Shown here: piece by piece, positions 23,672 to 32,488 of the stretch | Numbering within the stretch: position 1 is the stretch's first letter | Layout of the letters: each line of letters begins with the position of its first letter | DNA from: Rhodanobacter sp. B04 | GTDB lineage: Bacteria; Pseudomonadota; Gammaproteobacteria; Xanthomonadales; Rhodanobacteraceae | Direction: 5' to 3' | DNA length: 64,000 bases | Assembly: GCF_002001125.1 (NCBI RefSeq) | Contig: NZ_MUNV01000011.1 | Coordinates: 62,001-126,000 of the forward strand | Translations under genes and position numbers: made by a program | Notes under the pieces: model-generated | What the model was told of the DNA's origin: nothing | The model's database searches: none | What the model saw: only the letters and a program-made list of their open reading frames with translations

Positions 23672-24250
23672 TTACTTGGCCGGCGGCGGTGGCGGTCGCA
23701 CCACGATCACGCGCGGGCCACCGTAGTAGGGATAACCGCCCCACGGGCCCCAGTACGGGCCGAAACCAGGTCCCCAGAACGGGTCGTAGTAACCCGGCGG
23801 ATAGGCGGCATAGCGCGGACGCTTCGGCCACAGATAGACCACGTCGGCCTCGACACGCGGATAGGCATAGTCAAAATCGCCCACCTTCTGCGACACCGTC
23901 CCGTGCAGGGTGCCGGTGATCGTCAACTCACGCCCGCGGGTAAACACTTCCGGGTCGTAGAAGCCTGCATGGCAGGCAACGAAGCGCCCCTGGTTGTCAC
24001 CCGCGTTGCCCGCTGCCGGGCGCGCCTCGCTGTCCAGCGGGCGCGACAGCAGGTAGAAGCAGGTCTCCTGCTGGCCCGGTTCGGTCTTGATGATCTCGCC
24101 ACCCCAGCGTACGCGGGCGCCGCCACCGCCCTGCTGGGCGCTGGCAGTGGAGATATCGGTGTAATTGCCTTGCAGTGGTTGGGGAACCGTCGCGCATCCA
24201 CCCAGCAGGGCGATGGCGGCGACGAGACTGAGGGGGCGGTACAGGGACAT
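23672..24250 (-). CDS. Slp family outer-membrane lipoprotein
   Basis: A 192-residue lipoprotein of the Slp family (starvation/stationary-phase-inducible in enterobacteria). It has a signal peptide with lipobox LLGGC (Cys19), the conserved block RVRWGGEIIKTEP, and FVACHAGFYDPEVFTRGRELTI. The C-terminus is unusually rich in Pro, Tyr and Gly (about residues 150-192), ending in a polyproline run. The ATG at 24250 is used because GGAG precedes it and the signal peptide starts there; an upstream in-frame ATG at 24301 overlaps the transglutaminase gene. The gene is downstream of, and may be co-transcribed with, that operon. Confidence 0.88.
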   Translation of the reverse strand: MSLYRPLSLVAAIALLGGCATVPQPLQGNYTDISTASAQQGGGGARVRWGGEIIKTEPGQQETCFYLLSRPLDSEARPAAGNAGDNQGRFVACHAGFYDPEVFTRGRELTITGTLHGTVSQKVGDFDYAYPRVEADVVYLWPKRPRYAAYPPGYYDPFWGPGFGPYWGPWGGYPYYGGPRVIVVRPPPPPAK

Positions 24251-24297
24251 GGCAGTTTCTCCATCATGGGCGGTGGCATGCGCCATCGCGTCGGCTT

Positions 24298-26271
24298 TCA
24301 TTTGACCATGCGAGCGGTCCGAAAATCCCGCACCGCACGCTGAAAGTCATGCAACGATTCAGGCGGCGGTTCGTCATGGGCATAACGCAGTTCCAGATAA
24401 CACTTCATCAATAACGCAAGTTCATCACGCTGGCCAGGTAGCGCGCGGGCTGCGCGGCTCAGGTAATGCTGCGGGCCTTCACTGGGCCGGCGCACGATAC
24501 CCATGCGTGCCAGCTTGTGCTCAAGCTCGCGCAGCGCGGTACGCAAGGGGTCGCGTACCTGCCGCCGCAACAATGCCCAACCCAGGCCGACCGCAATGAA
24601 CAGCACGCAGCTGATCGCGAGCAGCACGCCCAGCGTCGCCGTATCGGCATCGCGAATGCCGAACGGGGTCAGCAGGCCGCGCTGGCGCAGTGCATCGAAA
24701 CCGATAACGCCTTGCCCCCACCAGCGGTTGACGATGTCCCAGCGATTGCGCAGCGATTGCAGCCAGCCGTTCTCGTACCAAGGCAGTTGGCCGTCTGCCG
24801 CTGCCGCTGCGCCGAGGCTGACGCGTTGCGGTCGCACCGCTCCCGTCGGGTCGACGCGCACCCAGCCACGACCACTCAGCCACACTTCGCTCCAGGCATG
24901 GGCATCGGAATAACGTACCAGCAGGTACTTGCCCAACGTGTTCCAGTAACCGCCCTGGTAGCCGGTGACGACCCGCGAAGGGATGCCGGCTGCGCGCATC
25001 AGCACGGTGAATGCCGACGAGTACTGCTCGCAGAAGCCTTCACGGGTATCGAACAGAAAATCGTCCATCGCATCGCGACCCAGCGGTGCCGGGGACAACG
25101 TGTAGCGGAAACCGCCATTGTGGAAGAGTGCAAGCGCGGCCTGCACGATCGCGGCATCGTCGGTGCCATGGCGCTGACGCCACGATTGCCCTAGCGCGAG
25201 GGTGCGCGGGTTGAAACCGGCGGGCAGGGATAGTCCACGCTGGCGCATCCCGATGCCCAGCTCCGGTTGCAGGCGGTATTGGATGGCCGACCGTCCCGCA
25301 TAGGCGAGCAGGTCGTTGACTGGCTTGTCGGCCATGACGACACGGTCCTGGCGAAGTCCCGCATTGGCAGGAGCATCCAGCGGCACGTCCAGCATCGGCA
25401 GCACGTATTGATGCGTCGGCTCCATGCTGACCTGATACCCGACAGTGCGGGATGCCTGCAGCTCCACCGGTTCGCGGTTGACGATGTCGACGTACTTCCA
25501 GCGTGAGCCGTCGTAGTCCCACATGACATAGGCGCGGAAATAGCGCTGGTCCGGTGGCGGAGGCGCCCCCTCGAAACTCACCCGCATTGCCGGGTGGTCG
25601 TCGATCAGCAGGTCGGTAAAGTCGCCTGGCGACATGTTGTCGCTCAGTCCCGTACGCGCATCGCGCGGTGACGGCGCGCCCCATAGCGGCGAGCTCAGGC
25701 GTGGCACCAGCAGGAACCCGAGCAGGGCCAGCGGTAGTGCGGCGGCCAGCAGGCCGAGGCCGGGCAGCAGGGAGCGCTGCAGCGTGACCTGCGCCTGTGC
25801 GGGCTCCAGGGCACGCAGAGTTGCCAGTGCCGGCAGCAAACCAAGCGCCACGGTGACGGTGACGATGAGTCCCTGGTCGAAAAGCAGCGCGGCCATCAGG
25901 GCAAAGCAGGCGAAACTGACACCGACGCGGACATCGCGTGCGGATTCGGTCTCCAGCAGTTTCAGGACCAGCAGGCCGATAGCCAATGCCGTTCCCGGCT
26001 CGCGTCCGAAAATATTTCCGTAGTGGGCAATGACCGCGAGCGTAAGCAGCACCAGCAGGGGCAGCTTGAGCCAGCGCGGCACGCGGCCGATGTGCCGGCG
26101 ACGTTGCCACCAGCGCCAGCCCAGGGTCAGTGCCAGCGCAATGCCGAGCCACCACGGCAGATGTGCTGCGTGCAGGCCGAGCACGAGAGCCATGGTCAGG
26201 CCCAGCAGATCGAACGCGCGGGTATCGATCGGTGATTCGACGCGCGCCTTGCGCGATGGCAGCGCGATCAT
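24298..26271 (-). CDS. Transglutaminase-like membrane protein, TgpA family
   Basis: Inner-membrane protein with a periplasmic transglutaminase/protease-like domain, of the TgpA type described in Pseudomonas as a growth-related protein. The 657-residue product has an N-terminal region of 5-6 membrane helices (about residues 20-190), a TgpA N-domain, and the papain-like core with Cys414 (EGFCEQYSSAF), His458 (DAHAWSEVW) and Asp474 (RVDPTGAV). A further helix (about 545-570) precedes a cytoplasmic DUF4129-like tail. The ATG at 26271 overlaps the DUF58 stop (ATGA). It forms an operon with DUF58 and MoxR genes, a standard association. Confidence 0.92.
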   Translation of the reverse strand: MIALPSRKARVESPIDTRAFDLLGLTMALVLGLHAAHLPWWLGIALALTLGWRWWQRRRHIGRVPRWLKLPLLVLLTLAVIAHYGNIFGREPGTALAIGLLVLKLLETESARDVRVGVSFACFALMAALLFDQGLIVTVTVALGLLPALATLRALEPAQAQVTLQRSLLPGLGLLAAALPLALLGFLLVPRLSSPLWGAPSPRDARTGLSDNMSPGDFTDLLIDDHPAMRVSFEGAPPPPDQRYFRAYVMWDYDGSRWKYVDIVNREPVELQASRTVGYQVSMEPTHQYVLPMLDVPLDAPANAGLRQDRVVMADKPVNDLLAYAGRSAIQYRLQPELGIGMRQRGLSLPAGFNPRTLALGQSWRQRHGTDDAAIVQAALALFHNGGFRYTLSPAPLGRDAMDDFLFDTREGFCEQYSSAFTVLMRAAGIPSRVVTGYQGGYWNTLGKYLLVRYSDAHAWSEVWLSGRGWVRVDPTGAVRPQRVSLGAAAAADGQLPWYENGWLQSLRNRWDIVNRWWGQGVIGFDALRQRGLLTPFGIRDADTATLGVLLAISCVLFIAVGLGWALLRRQVRDPLRTALRELEHKLARMGIVRRPSEGPQHYLSRAARALPGQRDELALLMKCYLELRYAHDEPPPESLHDFQRAVRDFRTARMVK

Positions 26272-27221
26272 GGCAGTTGCGCCAGGGCGCTCATGCAGTG
26301 GGCGTAATGCAGCGGGCCACTGCCGCTGGCGATCTGCTTGTCCGGCAGCCACAGGCTGTAATTGCGCCGCTGGGCCTGTGCCTCGCCCAGCCAGCGGGCG
26401 AGGCGGGCGATGCGGGCCTCCTCGTCCAGCCCAGGCAGCTGGCGCCAGTCCAGTTGCCAGTTCGGACGGTTTTGCGGTTGTTCGAAGTCCTTCACCAGCA
26501 GGTTGATGTGGCGGGCGCTGGCCTTCCATGCGATGTGCCGCTGCGGGTCGCCTGCGCGATAGTCGCGCAGCGCGGCCAGCTCGTCACCCAGGTGCAGGCG
26601 CATGTGGCGAGCGTCGTCCGCGGCAGCGTGTGGCGGCGGTCCGGCGATTTCCGGGCGCGGCCATACCAGGACCGATTGCTCCGGGTGCAGCCAGCTCCAT
26701 GCGCGAAACAAGCCCAGCGGCCAACTGCTCCACAGACGCAAGCGCGGCAAAGGCTGCCAGCCGCGTCGCAGGGTTGGCAAGTGCAGCACCACCAGGGTGA
26801 CGCCGGTCGCATCGATCGCAAAGGCGGTGGAGTCGTGACCCAGGTCGACGCGGATCGCATGGCGACAGCGCCGCGACTCCAGTGCCAGCGTGAGTTCGAT
26901 CGGTTCGCCTGCAATGGCATGGCCTGCGCGTACATGGGCAAGACGCAGCCCGTCGAGGCTGCGAAACGCCACCAGCATGCTGGCTGCACTGGCCGCACCG
27001 AGCAGGCAAGTGAGCAGCAGCGCGGCATTGTTGGTGTAGTTCAACGCGCCGACCATCATCACCAGCAACAACACCGAAAAGCCCAGGCCGAAGCCGGTCG
27101 GCACGATATATATGCGTCGCCGGTGCAACTCGATCGGCAGGCTCTCGGGCCGTCGGTAGCGGGTAAGCGCAGGCAACCGGCGTTCGGCCCAGGTCTGTAC
27201 GTGCTGCAGGATCCCGCGCAT
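26268..27221 (-). CDS. DUF58 family membrane protein
   Basis: A 317-residue protein with two N-terminal membrane helices (within IYIVPTGFGLGFSVLLLVMM and the following NNAALLLTCLLG) and the DUF58 core (LRDYRAGDPQRHIAWKASAR), a vWA-like region that commonly pairs with MoxR ATPases. The function is not established; with MoxR and the transglutaminase it probably forms a chaperone-assisted envelope module. The start at 27221 overlaps the MoxR stop by one base (TGATG). Confidence 0.9.
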   Translation of the reverse strand: MRGILQHVQTWAERRLPALTRYRRPESLPIELHRRRIYIVPTGFGLGFSVLLLVMMVGALNYTNNAALLLTCLLGAASAASMLVAFRSLDGLRLAHVRAGHAIAGEPIELTLALESRRCRHAIRVDLGHDSTAFAIDATGVTLVVLHLPTLRRGWQPLPRLRLWSSWPLGLFRAWSWLHPEQSVLVWPRPEIAGPPPHAAADDARHMRLHLGDELAALRDYRAGDPQRHIAWKASARHINLLVKDFEQPQNRPNWQLDWRQLPGLDEEARIARLARWLGEAQAQRRNYSLWLPDKQIASGSGPLHYAHCMSALAQLP

Positions 27222-28162
27222 CAATCCACCGCCACCTCGGCCAGCAGCTGCCGCGCCAGCGTGTCGCCACCGGCCCCGCGCGCCGGCAGCAGGCGATGGG
27301 CGGCCAGCGGCACGAACAGCGCCTGGATGTCTTCCGGCAGCACGTGCGTACGACCGCTGAGCAGCGCCCATGCACGTGCCGCACTCAGCAAGGCCAGCCC
27401 GGCGCGCGGTGACAGGCCCACGCGGATCTCGGCATGCCGGCGGCTGGCGGCGAGCAGGGCCTGCAGATAGTCGAGCAGGGCGGTGCTGGCGGTGATGGCC
27501 TGTGCCTGCCGGTGCAGCGCGAGCAGGGCGGCGCCGTCGAGCTGCGGGGTCAGCTGAGCGAGCAGGTCGCGGCGATCGCTGCCGGTAAGCAGGGCGCGCT
27601 CGGCGGCGGCATCGGGGTAATCCAGCGACAGCCGCAGCATGAAGCGGTCGAGCTGCGAGTCGGGCAGCGGGAAGGTGCCGTTGAGGTCGAGCGGATTCTG
27701 CGTGGCGACGACGAAGAACGGTTGCGCCAGCAGGTGGGTCTGGCCATCCACGGTGACCTGATGTTCGGCCATCGCCTCCAGCAGCGCGCTCTGCGTCTTC
27801 GGGCTGGCGCGATTGATCTCGTCGGCCAGCAACAGGCCGGTGAAGATCGGGCCGGGATGGAAGCGGAACTGGCCGGTTTCGCGTTCATAGACGCTGACGC
27901 CGATGATGTCCGACGGCAGCAGGTCGCTGGTGAACTGCACGCGCTGGAAGTCGAGCGCGAAGGTGGCCGCCAGCGCGTGCGCGAGGGTGGTCTTGCCCAC
28001 TCCGGGTACGTCTTCCAGCAGCAGATGGCCACCGGCAATCAGGCCGGTGAAAGCCAGCTTCACCTGGCGTGGCTTGCCCAGCAATACCTGGTTGACCTGG
28101 GCCATGGCGGCGTCCAGGCGTTGCTGCAGTCCTTCATCGCGAAGCGTGGTGATGGCTGACAT
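27221..28162 (-). CDS. MoxR family AAA+ ATPase
   Basis: A 313-residue AAA+ chaperone-like ATPase. Walker A is DVPGVGKTT, Walker B LLADEINRA, and the sensor region has the ATQNPLDLNGTFPLPDSQLDRF block typical of MoxR. It is the first gene of the minus-strand MoxR-DUF58-transglutaminase operon. MoxR proteins assist maturation of complexes containing vWA-domain partners. Confidence 0.94.
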   Translation of the reverse strand: MSAITTLRDEGLQQRLDAAMAQVNQVLLGKPRQVKLAFTGLIAGGHLLLEDVPGVGKTTLAHALAATFALDFQRVQFTSDLLPSDIIGVSVYERETGQFRFHPGPIFTGLLLADEINRASPKTQSALLEAMAEHQVTVDGQTHLLAQPFFVVATQNPLDLNGTFPLPDSQLDRFMLRLSLDYPDAAAERALLTGSDRRDLLAQLTPQLDGAALLALHRQAQAITASTALLDYLQALLAASRRHAEIRVGLSPRAGLALLSAARAWALLSGRTHVLPEDIQALFVPLAAHRLLPARGAGGDTLARQLLAEVAVD

Positions 28163-28231
28163 GATCCCTTCGGCGCTGGGCGGGTTGTGGGGGCAGGTAG
28201 GCAGTGTAGCGATTGTCCGGCACAGCCGATC

Positions 28232-28831
28232 CTATGGCAGTTCGATGCCGGTCTCGCGCAGCAGTCGCGACAGTGCGATCAACGGCAGCCCGATCAGCGC
28301 ACTCGGGTCATGATTGTCGATAGCCGCGAACAGGCTGATGCCCAGACCTTCGCACTTGAAGCTGCCTGCACAGTCGAGCGGCTGCTCGCGTTCGACATAG
28401 CGTTCGATTTCCGCCGCGTTCAGGACGCGGAAGCGCACGCGGGTGTGATCGACGTAGGTATGCCGGCGGCCGTCACGGGTATCGAGCAGGCACAGCGCGG
28501 TGTGAAAGTGCACCTCGCGGCCCGAGCTTGCGCCGAGCTGGGCACGGGCGTGTTCGGCCGTGCCGGGTTTGTCGAGGGTGAGCCCGTCGAGTTCGGCTAC
28601 CTGGTCGGAGCCGATCACCAGTGCGTCGCGCAGCCCATGTGCCGCCGCTTCGGCCTTGGCGATCGCCAGGCGAAGTGCGCGCGCTGCCGGAGGCTCGCCA
28701 GGCAACGCGGATTCGTCGGTGCCGGGTGCGCACTGCTCGAAATCGGGTGTCAGTCGGCGCAACAACTCGGCGCGATAACGCGAGGTGGAGCCCAGCACCA
28801 GCCGGGGCGCTGTCCGTGTCGGTAGTGTCAT
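28232..28831 (-). CDS. Maf/YceF nucleotide pyrophosphatase
   Basis: Hydrolyses a non-canonical nucleotide; the YceF branch prefers 7-methyl-GTP. The 199-residue product has LVLGSTSRYR at the N-terminus, the GSDQVAELDG metal-binding block and the YceF-type signature CAGSFKCEGLGI. It lies beside yceD and rpmF in divergent orientation, as does yceF in enterobacteria. It overlaps the upstream small membrane-protein gene by ATGA. Confidence 0.92.
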   Translation of the reverse strand: MTLPTRTAPRLVLGSTSRYRAELLRRLTPDFEQCAPGTDESALPGEPPAARALRLAIAKAEAAAHGLRDALVIGSDQVAELDGLTLDKPGTAEHARAQLGASSGREVHFHTALCLLDTRDGRRHTYVDHTRVRFRVLNAAEIERYVEREQPLDCAGSFKCEGLGISLFAAIDNHDPSALIGLPLIALSRLLRETGIELP

Positions 28832-29283
28832 GTGTCGGATTCGCGCCGGATGTGTTCACGCATGGCGCTGTTCAGGTCACGCTGCGCCTGGGTAAGCGCC
28901 TGCAGCAGGGGTTGCAGGCGGTCGCGTGTGCTGCGCATGGAGTCGGCAGCCTCGTTCAGCTCCTGCTGGCTGGCTTGCGCCGATTGATCACGGATCCACA
29001 GCCGCTGCTGCAGCAAGGCGCGCAACCCTCCATCGATGGCATGCCTGGCCTCCTGTTCGCTGGCGGCTGGCAGGTCGGGATTGAGCGACATCACGGCATG
29101 CGCCTGCTGCAGGCCGGAACGGCAAGTCTTGAGGTCTGTTTCGAGTCGGTCGGCCAGATCGAGCAGGGTCTGCAGGCTGCGGCTGCGCCGTGCCTGGCGC
29201 CGGCGCATGAAGAGGGTCCAGCTCACGCCGGCGACCAGCAGCAACAGCAGTACGGCGACGCCGGGGGTCAGATAGTCATTCAC
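28828..29283 (-). CDS. Small membrane protein with coiled coil
   Basis: A 151-residue protein with one N-terminal membrane helix (VAVLLLLLVAGVSWTLFM), a short basic stop-transfer (RRRQARRSR), and a long hydrophilic helical region with heptad-like leucines, probably a cytoplasmic coiled coil. No family is recognised. It is translationally coupled to maf and divergent from the yceD operon. Confidence 0.75.
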   Translation of the reverse strand: MNDYLTPGVAVLLLLLVAGVSWTLFMRRRQARRSRSLQTLLDLADRLETDLKTCRSGLQQAHAVMSLNPDLPAASEQEARHAIDGGLRALLQQRLWIRDQSAQASQQELNEAADSMRSTRDRLQPLLQALTQAQRDLNSAMREHIRRESDT

Positions 29284-29389
29284 GAATGGCAGTTCAGGCG
29301 ACGAAGGGATTCAGTCTGCCGCATTGGGGCCAGATCAGGCAAAATAAGCCACGTAGCAGCCGTTTCATGGGTTTGGATAGCCTTGCCAG

Positions 29390-29418
29390 TTGACTTGAGG
29401 CGGCTTCATACCTAATAT
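29390..29418 (+). promoter_or_regulatory. Promoter of the yceD-rpmF-fab operon, predicting a leaderless mRNA
   Basis: TTGACT (29390-29395) and TAATAT (29413-29418) are 17 bases apart. A start site about 7 bases after the -10 would be near 29425, and the yceD ATG is at 29428, so the transcript would have almost no 5' leader. No Shine-Dalgarno sequence is present before this ATG. Confidence 0.7.
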
Positions 29419-29427
29419 TTCGCGATT

Positions 29428-29946
29428 ATGTCCGTGACACTGCCAGAGTCCGTGGACGCTTGGCGCATGGTCTCGGCGCGGCGTTCGTTTGAGGGAACGC
29501 TACCCATCGCGACCATGTCCCGCCTGTGCGATGCACTGGCGGGCACCGACGGGGTGGTGCGATTCGAGCTGGATTTCGGGCGCGACAGCCTGGGTACGGA
29601 TTATCTCGATGTTCGCGCGCAGGCTTCGCTCACGCTGGTCTGCCAACGTACGCTGGAACCGTTTGTACTGCCCGTGGTGGTGAGCACGCGGCTTGGCCTG
29701 ATCAAGCTGGAGCGCGATGAGGCTGGCTTGCCGCCTGACTGCGAACCGCTGTTGGTGGCCGAGGATGGCCGGTTGAAGCCGGCCGATGTCATCGAGGACG
29801 AATTGCTGTTGGCGCTGCCGCTGATCCCGATCAATCCGGACAGCAGCTTGCCCGACGAAGTGACAGGTCACGAGCCGGAAAACGATTCCACCGGCGAGGG
29901 GCGCTCCGAGAATCCGTTCGCGGTGTTGCGCGAACTGAAGAAGTAA
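29428..29946 (+). CDS. yceD: DUF177 family protein YceD
   Basis: A 172-residue protein of the YceD/DUF177 family, always found beside rpmF and linked in other bacteria to 23S rRNA accumulation. It starts [23 protein letters not shown]; the first cysteine lies in [12 protein letters not shown], and the usual second cysteine of a paired motif is not seen. The C-terminal [15 protein letters not shown] block is typical. The ATG appears to be at or within a few bases of the transcription start. rpmF follows 70 bp downstream. Confidence 0.9.
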   Translation: MSVTLPESVDAWRMVSARRSFEGTLPIATMSRLCDALAGTDGVVRFELDFGRDSLGTDYLDVRAQASLTLVCQRTLEPFVLPVVVSTRLGLIKLERDEAGLPPDCEPLLVAEDGRLKPADVIEDELLLALPLIPINPDSSLPDEVTGHEPENDSTGEGRSENPFAVLRELKK

Positions 29947-30016
29947 CCACCGACCCGGATCATCTCGATCCTGGTTTTGTCGAAACAGATCATCAAGTTT
30001 CAGTTGGAGAACTACC

Positions 30017-30211
30017 ATGGCAGTTGCCAAGAGCCGCCGTACCCCGTCCACCCGCGGCATGCGTCGTTCGCACGACGCGCTGAAGACCGTGCAGCTGTCC
30101 ACCGATCCGACCAGTGGCGAAGTGCATCTGCGCCATCACGTCACCAAGGATGGCTACTACCGCGGCAAGAAAGTGATCGAAACCAAGGGTGCGGTGTCGG
30201 TCGAGGATTGA
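30017..30211 (+). CDS. rpmF: 50S ribosomal protein L32
   Basis: A 64-residue basic ribosomal protein starting [20 protein letters not shown]. It has no zinc-binding cysteine set, so it belongs to the Cys-minus form of L32. GGAG lies 7 bases before the ATG. A terminator follows, so fabH and later genes are probably reached by readthrough or a separate promoter. Confidence 0.97.
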   Translation: MAVAKSRRTPSTRGMRRSHDALKTVQLSTDPTSGEVHLRHHVTKDGYYRGKKVIETKGAVSVED

Positions 30212-30255
30212 TCGGTTCGCGGGATCCCTCGGGATTCCACGATGCGATCATGCGG

Positions 30256-30285
30256 AACGGCGCGGCGACGCGCCGTTTTGCGTTT
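30256..30285 (+). terminator. Terminator or attenuator after rpmF
   Basis: AACGGCGCG and CGCGCCGTT form a 9-bp stem with a GCGA loop, followed by TTTTGCGTTT. It lies between rpmF and fabH. Confidence 0.65.
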
Positions 30286-30368
30286 ATGTCCGCCGGAACG
30301 TAACGTTGCGGTGTCGTGCAGGCGCCGCCAAGGCGTTCAATCCTCTGTTTCCATTGATGGATAGCTGA

Positions 30369-31343
30369 ATGTCCCAGATCTACTCCCGCATCATCGCCAC
30401 CGGCAGCGCCTTACCCGAGCGCGTGGTTACCAATGCCGATCTGGAAAAGATCGTCGACACCAGTGACGAGTGGATCCATACCCGCACTGGCATTCGTCAA
30501 CGCCATATCGCCGCCGATGGCGAGACCACCGGCGACCTGGCCTTCCTTGCCGCGCAGCGCGCGCTGGAAGCGGCCGGCATCAAGGCGTCCGAACTCGACC
30601 TGATCGTGCTCGGCACCACCACGCCGGACATCATCTTTCCGTCCACCGCCTGCCTGGTACAGCACCGACTCGGTGCGAACGGCTGCGCCGCGTTCGACGT
30701 CAATGCCGCCTGTTCGGGCTTCGTCTACGCGCTGGGTATCGCCGACAAGTTCATCAAGAGCGGGCAGTCCAAGAAGGTGCTGGTGATCGGGGCCGAGACA
30801 TTGACCCGGATGGTCGACTGGACCGAGCGCGAAAGTTGCGTGCTGTTCGGTGATGGCGCGGGTGCCGTCGTGCTGGAGGCTTCCAGCGAGCCGGGCATCT
30901 ATGCCACCTGCCTGCATGCCGACGGCGGCTTCAAGCATCTCCTGTACAACCCGGTGGGCGTCTCGGTCGGTTTCAAGGACGAGCCCAACCACGGTGTGCG
31001 CATCAAGATGTCCGGCCGCGAAGTGTTCAAGGTCGCGGTGAAGACGCTCGACTCGCTGGTCGACGAAACCCTGCAGGCCGCCAACATGGTGGAGTCGGAC
31101 ATCGATTGGCTGATCCCGCATCAGGCGAACCTGCGCATCATCGAGGCGACCGCCAAGCGACTGAAGATGTCGATGGAGCGCGTCATCGTGACGGTCGACA
31201 AGCACGCCAATACCTCGTCCGGTTCGGTGCCGCTGGCGCTCGATTACGCGGTACGTTCGGGCAAGGTGCAGCGTGGCCAGAACCTGTTGCTGGAAGCGTT
31301 CGGCGGTGGCTTCACCTGGGCTTCGGCGTTGCTGCGCTACTGA
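30369..31343 (+). CDS. fabH: Beta-ketoacyl-ACP synthase III
   Basis: Starts type II fatty acid synthesis by condensing acetyl-CoA (or another acyl-CoA) with malonyl-ACP. The 324-residue product has the catalytic triad Cys115 (AACSGF), His251 (PHQANLRI) and Asn281 (NTSSGSVP). It heads the fatty-acid gene set fabH-fabD-fabG-acpP-fabF. The phosphate acyltransferase gene plsX, which lies between rpmF and fabH in enterobacteria, is absent here. Confidence 0.96.
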   Translation: MSQIYSRIIATGSALPERVVTNADLEKIVDTSDEWIHTRTGIRQRHIAADGETTGDLAFLAAQRALEAAGIKASELDLIVLGTTTPDIIFPSTACLVQHRLGANGCAAFDVNAACSGFVYALGIADKFIKSGQSKKVLVIGAETLTRMVDWTERESCVLFGDGAGAVVLEASSEPGIYATCLHADGGFKHLLYNPVGVSVGFKDEPNHGVRIKMSGREVFKVAVKTLDSLVDETLQAANMVESDIDWLIPHQANLRIIEATAKRLKMSMERVIVTVDKHANTSSGSVPLALDYAVRSGKVQRGQNLLLEAFGGGFTWASALLRY

Positions 31344-31367
31344 GTCGCCGTGGTTCAAGTTTCCCGA

Positions 31368-31390
31368 CGATGCCGCCCATGGCGGCATCG
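31368..31390 (+). other. Perfect 10-bp hairpin between fabH and fabD
   Basis: CGATGCCGCC and GGCGGCATCG with a 3-base CAT loop. There is no real T tract after it (TGTCTTTC), so it may be an attenuator, an mRNA-stability element or a weak terminator. Confidence 0.5.
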
Positions 31391-31479
31391 TGTCTTTCGG
31401 CCGGCACGACCAAATACAGCTGCGTATGGGCGGCGATGCTGGCACCATGGCGGTTTTCGCCGACGGGATCTGCGCATCC

Positions 31480-32427
31480 ATGAGTTCAACTTCCGCTTCG
31501 CTCGCTTTCGTTTTCCCAGGTCAGGGTTCGCAGTCGGTTGGCATGCTGGTCGAACTGGCTGCTGCGCATGCCGAAGTGCAGGCGACGTTTGCAGAGGCCT
31601 CGCAAGGCGCCGGGCTCGATCTGTGGAACTTGAGCTCACAGGGGCCGGAAGACCAGCTCAACCGCACCGAAAACACCCAGCCGGCGCTGCTTGCCGCCAG
31701 TGTGGCCGTGTGGCGGGTATGGCAGAAGCTGGGTGGCGTGCAACCGGCGCAGTTGGCCGGTCACAGTCTGGGCGAGTACAGCGCCTTGGTTTGTGCCGGC
31801 GCTTTGTCGCTGCATGATGCGGCGGCGCTGGTGGCCGAGCGCGGTCGTTTGATGCAGGCGGCCGTGCCGGCCGGCGTTGGCGCGATGGCGGCGATCCTTG
31901 GTGGCGATGACGCGCAGATTGCTGCAGTGTGCGACGAGGTGGCGCAGGGGCAGGTGGTGTCGCCGGCGAACTTCAATTCGCCCGGCCAGCTGGTGATTGC
32001 CGGCCATGCCGAGGCGGTGGATCGTGCGCTGGCGCGGCTGGCCGAGCTGGGCGTGAAGAAGGCGATCAAGCTCGCTGTCTCGGTACCCTCGCATTGCGCC
32101 TTGATGCGCGAGGCTGCCGACAAGCTCGGTGAGCGCATGGGCTCGATCAACTGGCAGCTGCCAACGGTCCCGGTGGTGCAGAACGCCGAAGCGCGCAGCT
32201 ATGGCACCCTTGATGAAATTCGCGGCGCGCTGCAGCGCCAGCTGTACCTGCCGGTGCGCTGGACTGAATGCGTGCAGGCACTGGCTGCTGGTGGTGCCAC
32301 GCGTATTGCCGAATGTGGTCCTGGCAAGGTACTGAGCGGCCTGATCAAGCGCATCGACAAGACGATCGAGGCTCGCGCGATCGGTGCGCCGGCCGAAATG
32401 GATGCCGCCCGCGCCGAATGGGCGTAA
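31480..32427 (+). CDS. fabD: Malonyl-CoA:ACP transacylase
   Basis: Moves malonyl from CoA to acyl carrier protein. The 315-residue product starts MSSTSASLAFVFPGQGSQS; the nucleophile is Ser96 in GHSLGEYSAL and the catalytic His205 is in SVPSHCAL. The ATG at 31480 gives the usual family length; an upstream in-frame ATG at 31447 would add a tail with no family match. It is 136 bp after fabH and 61 bp before fabG. Confidence 0.96.
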   Translation: MSSTSASLAFVFPGQGSQSVGMLVELAAAHAEVQATFAEASQGAGLDLWNLSSQGPEDQLNRTENTQPALLAASVAVWRVWQKLGGVQPAQLAGHSLGEYSALVCAGALSLHDAAALVAERGRLMQAAVPAGVGAMAAILGGDDAQIAAVCDEVAQGQVVSPANFNSPGQLVIAGHAEAVDRALARLAELGVKKAIKLAVSVPSHCALMREAADKLGERMGSINWQLPTVPVVQNAEARSYGTLDEIRGALQRQLYLPVRWTECVQALAAGGATRIAECGPGKVLSGLIKRIDKTIEARAIGAPAEMDAARAEWA

Positions 32428-32488
32428 ATGACCTCCCTTGGCCGGGCCTGCAGGTCTCAGCCATCCTGATTTCCCAAGGAACCGACAG

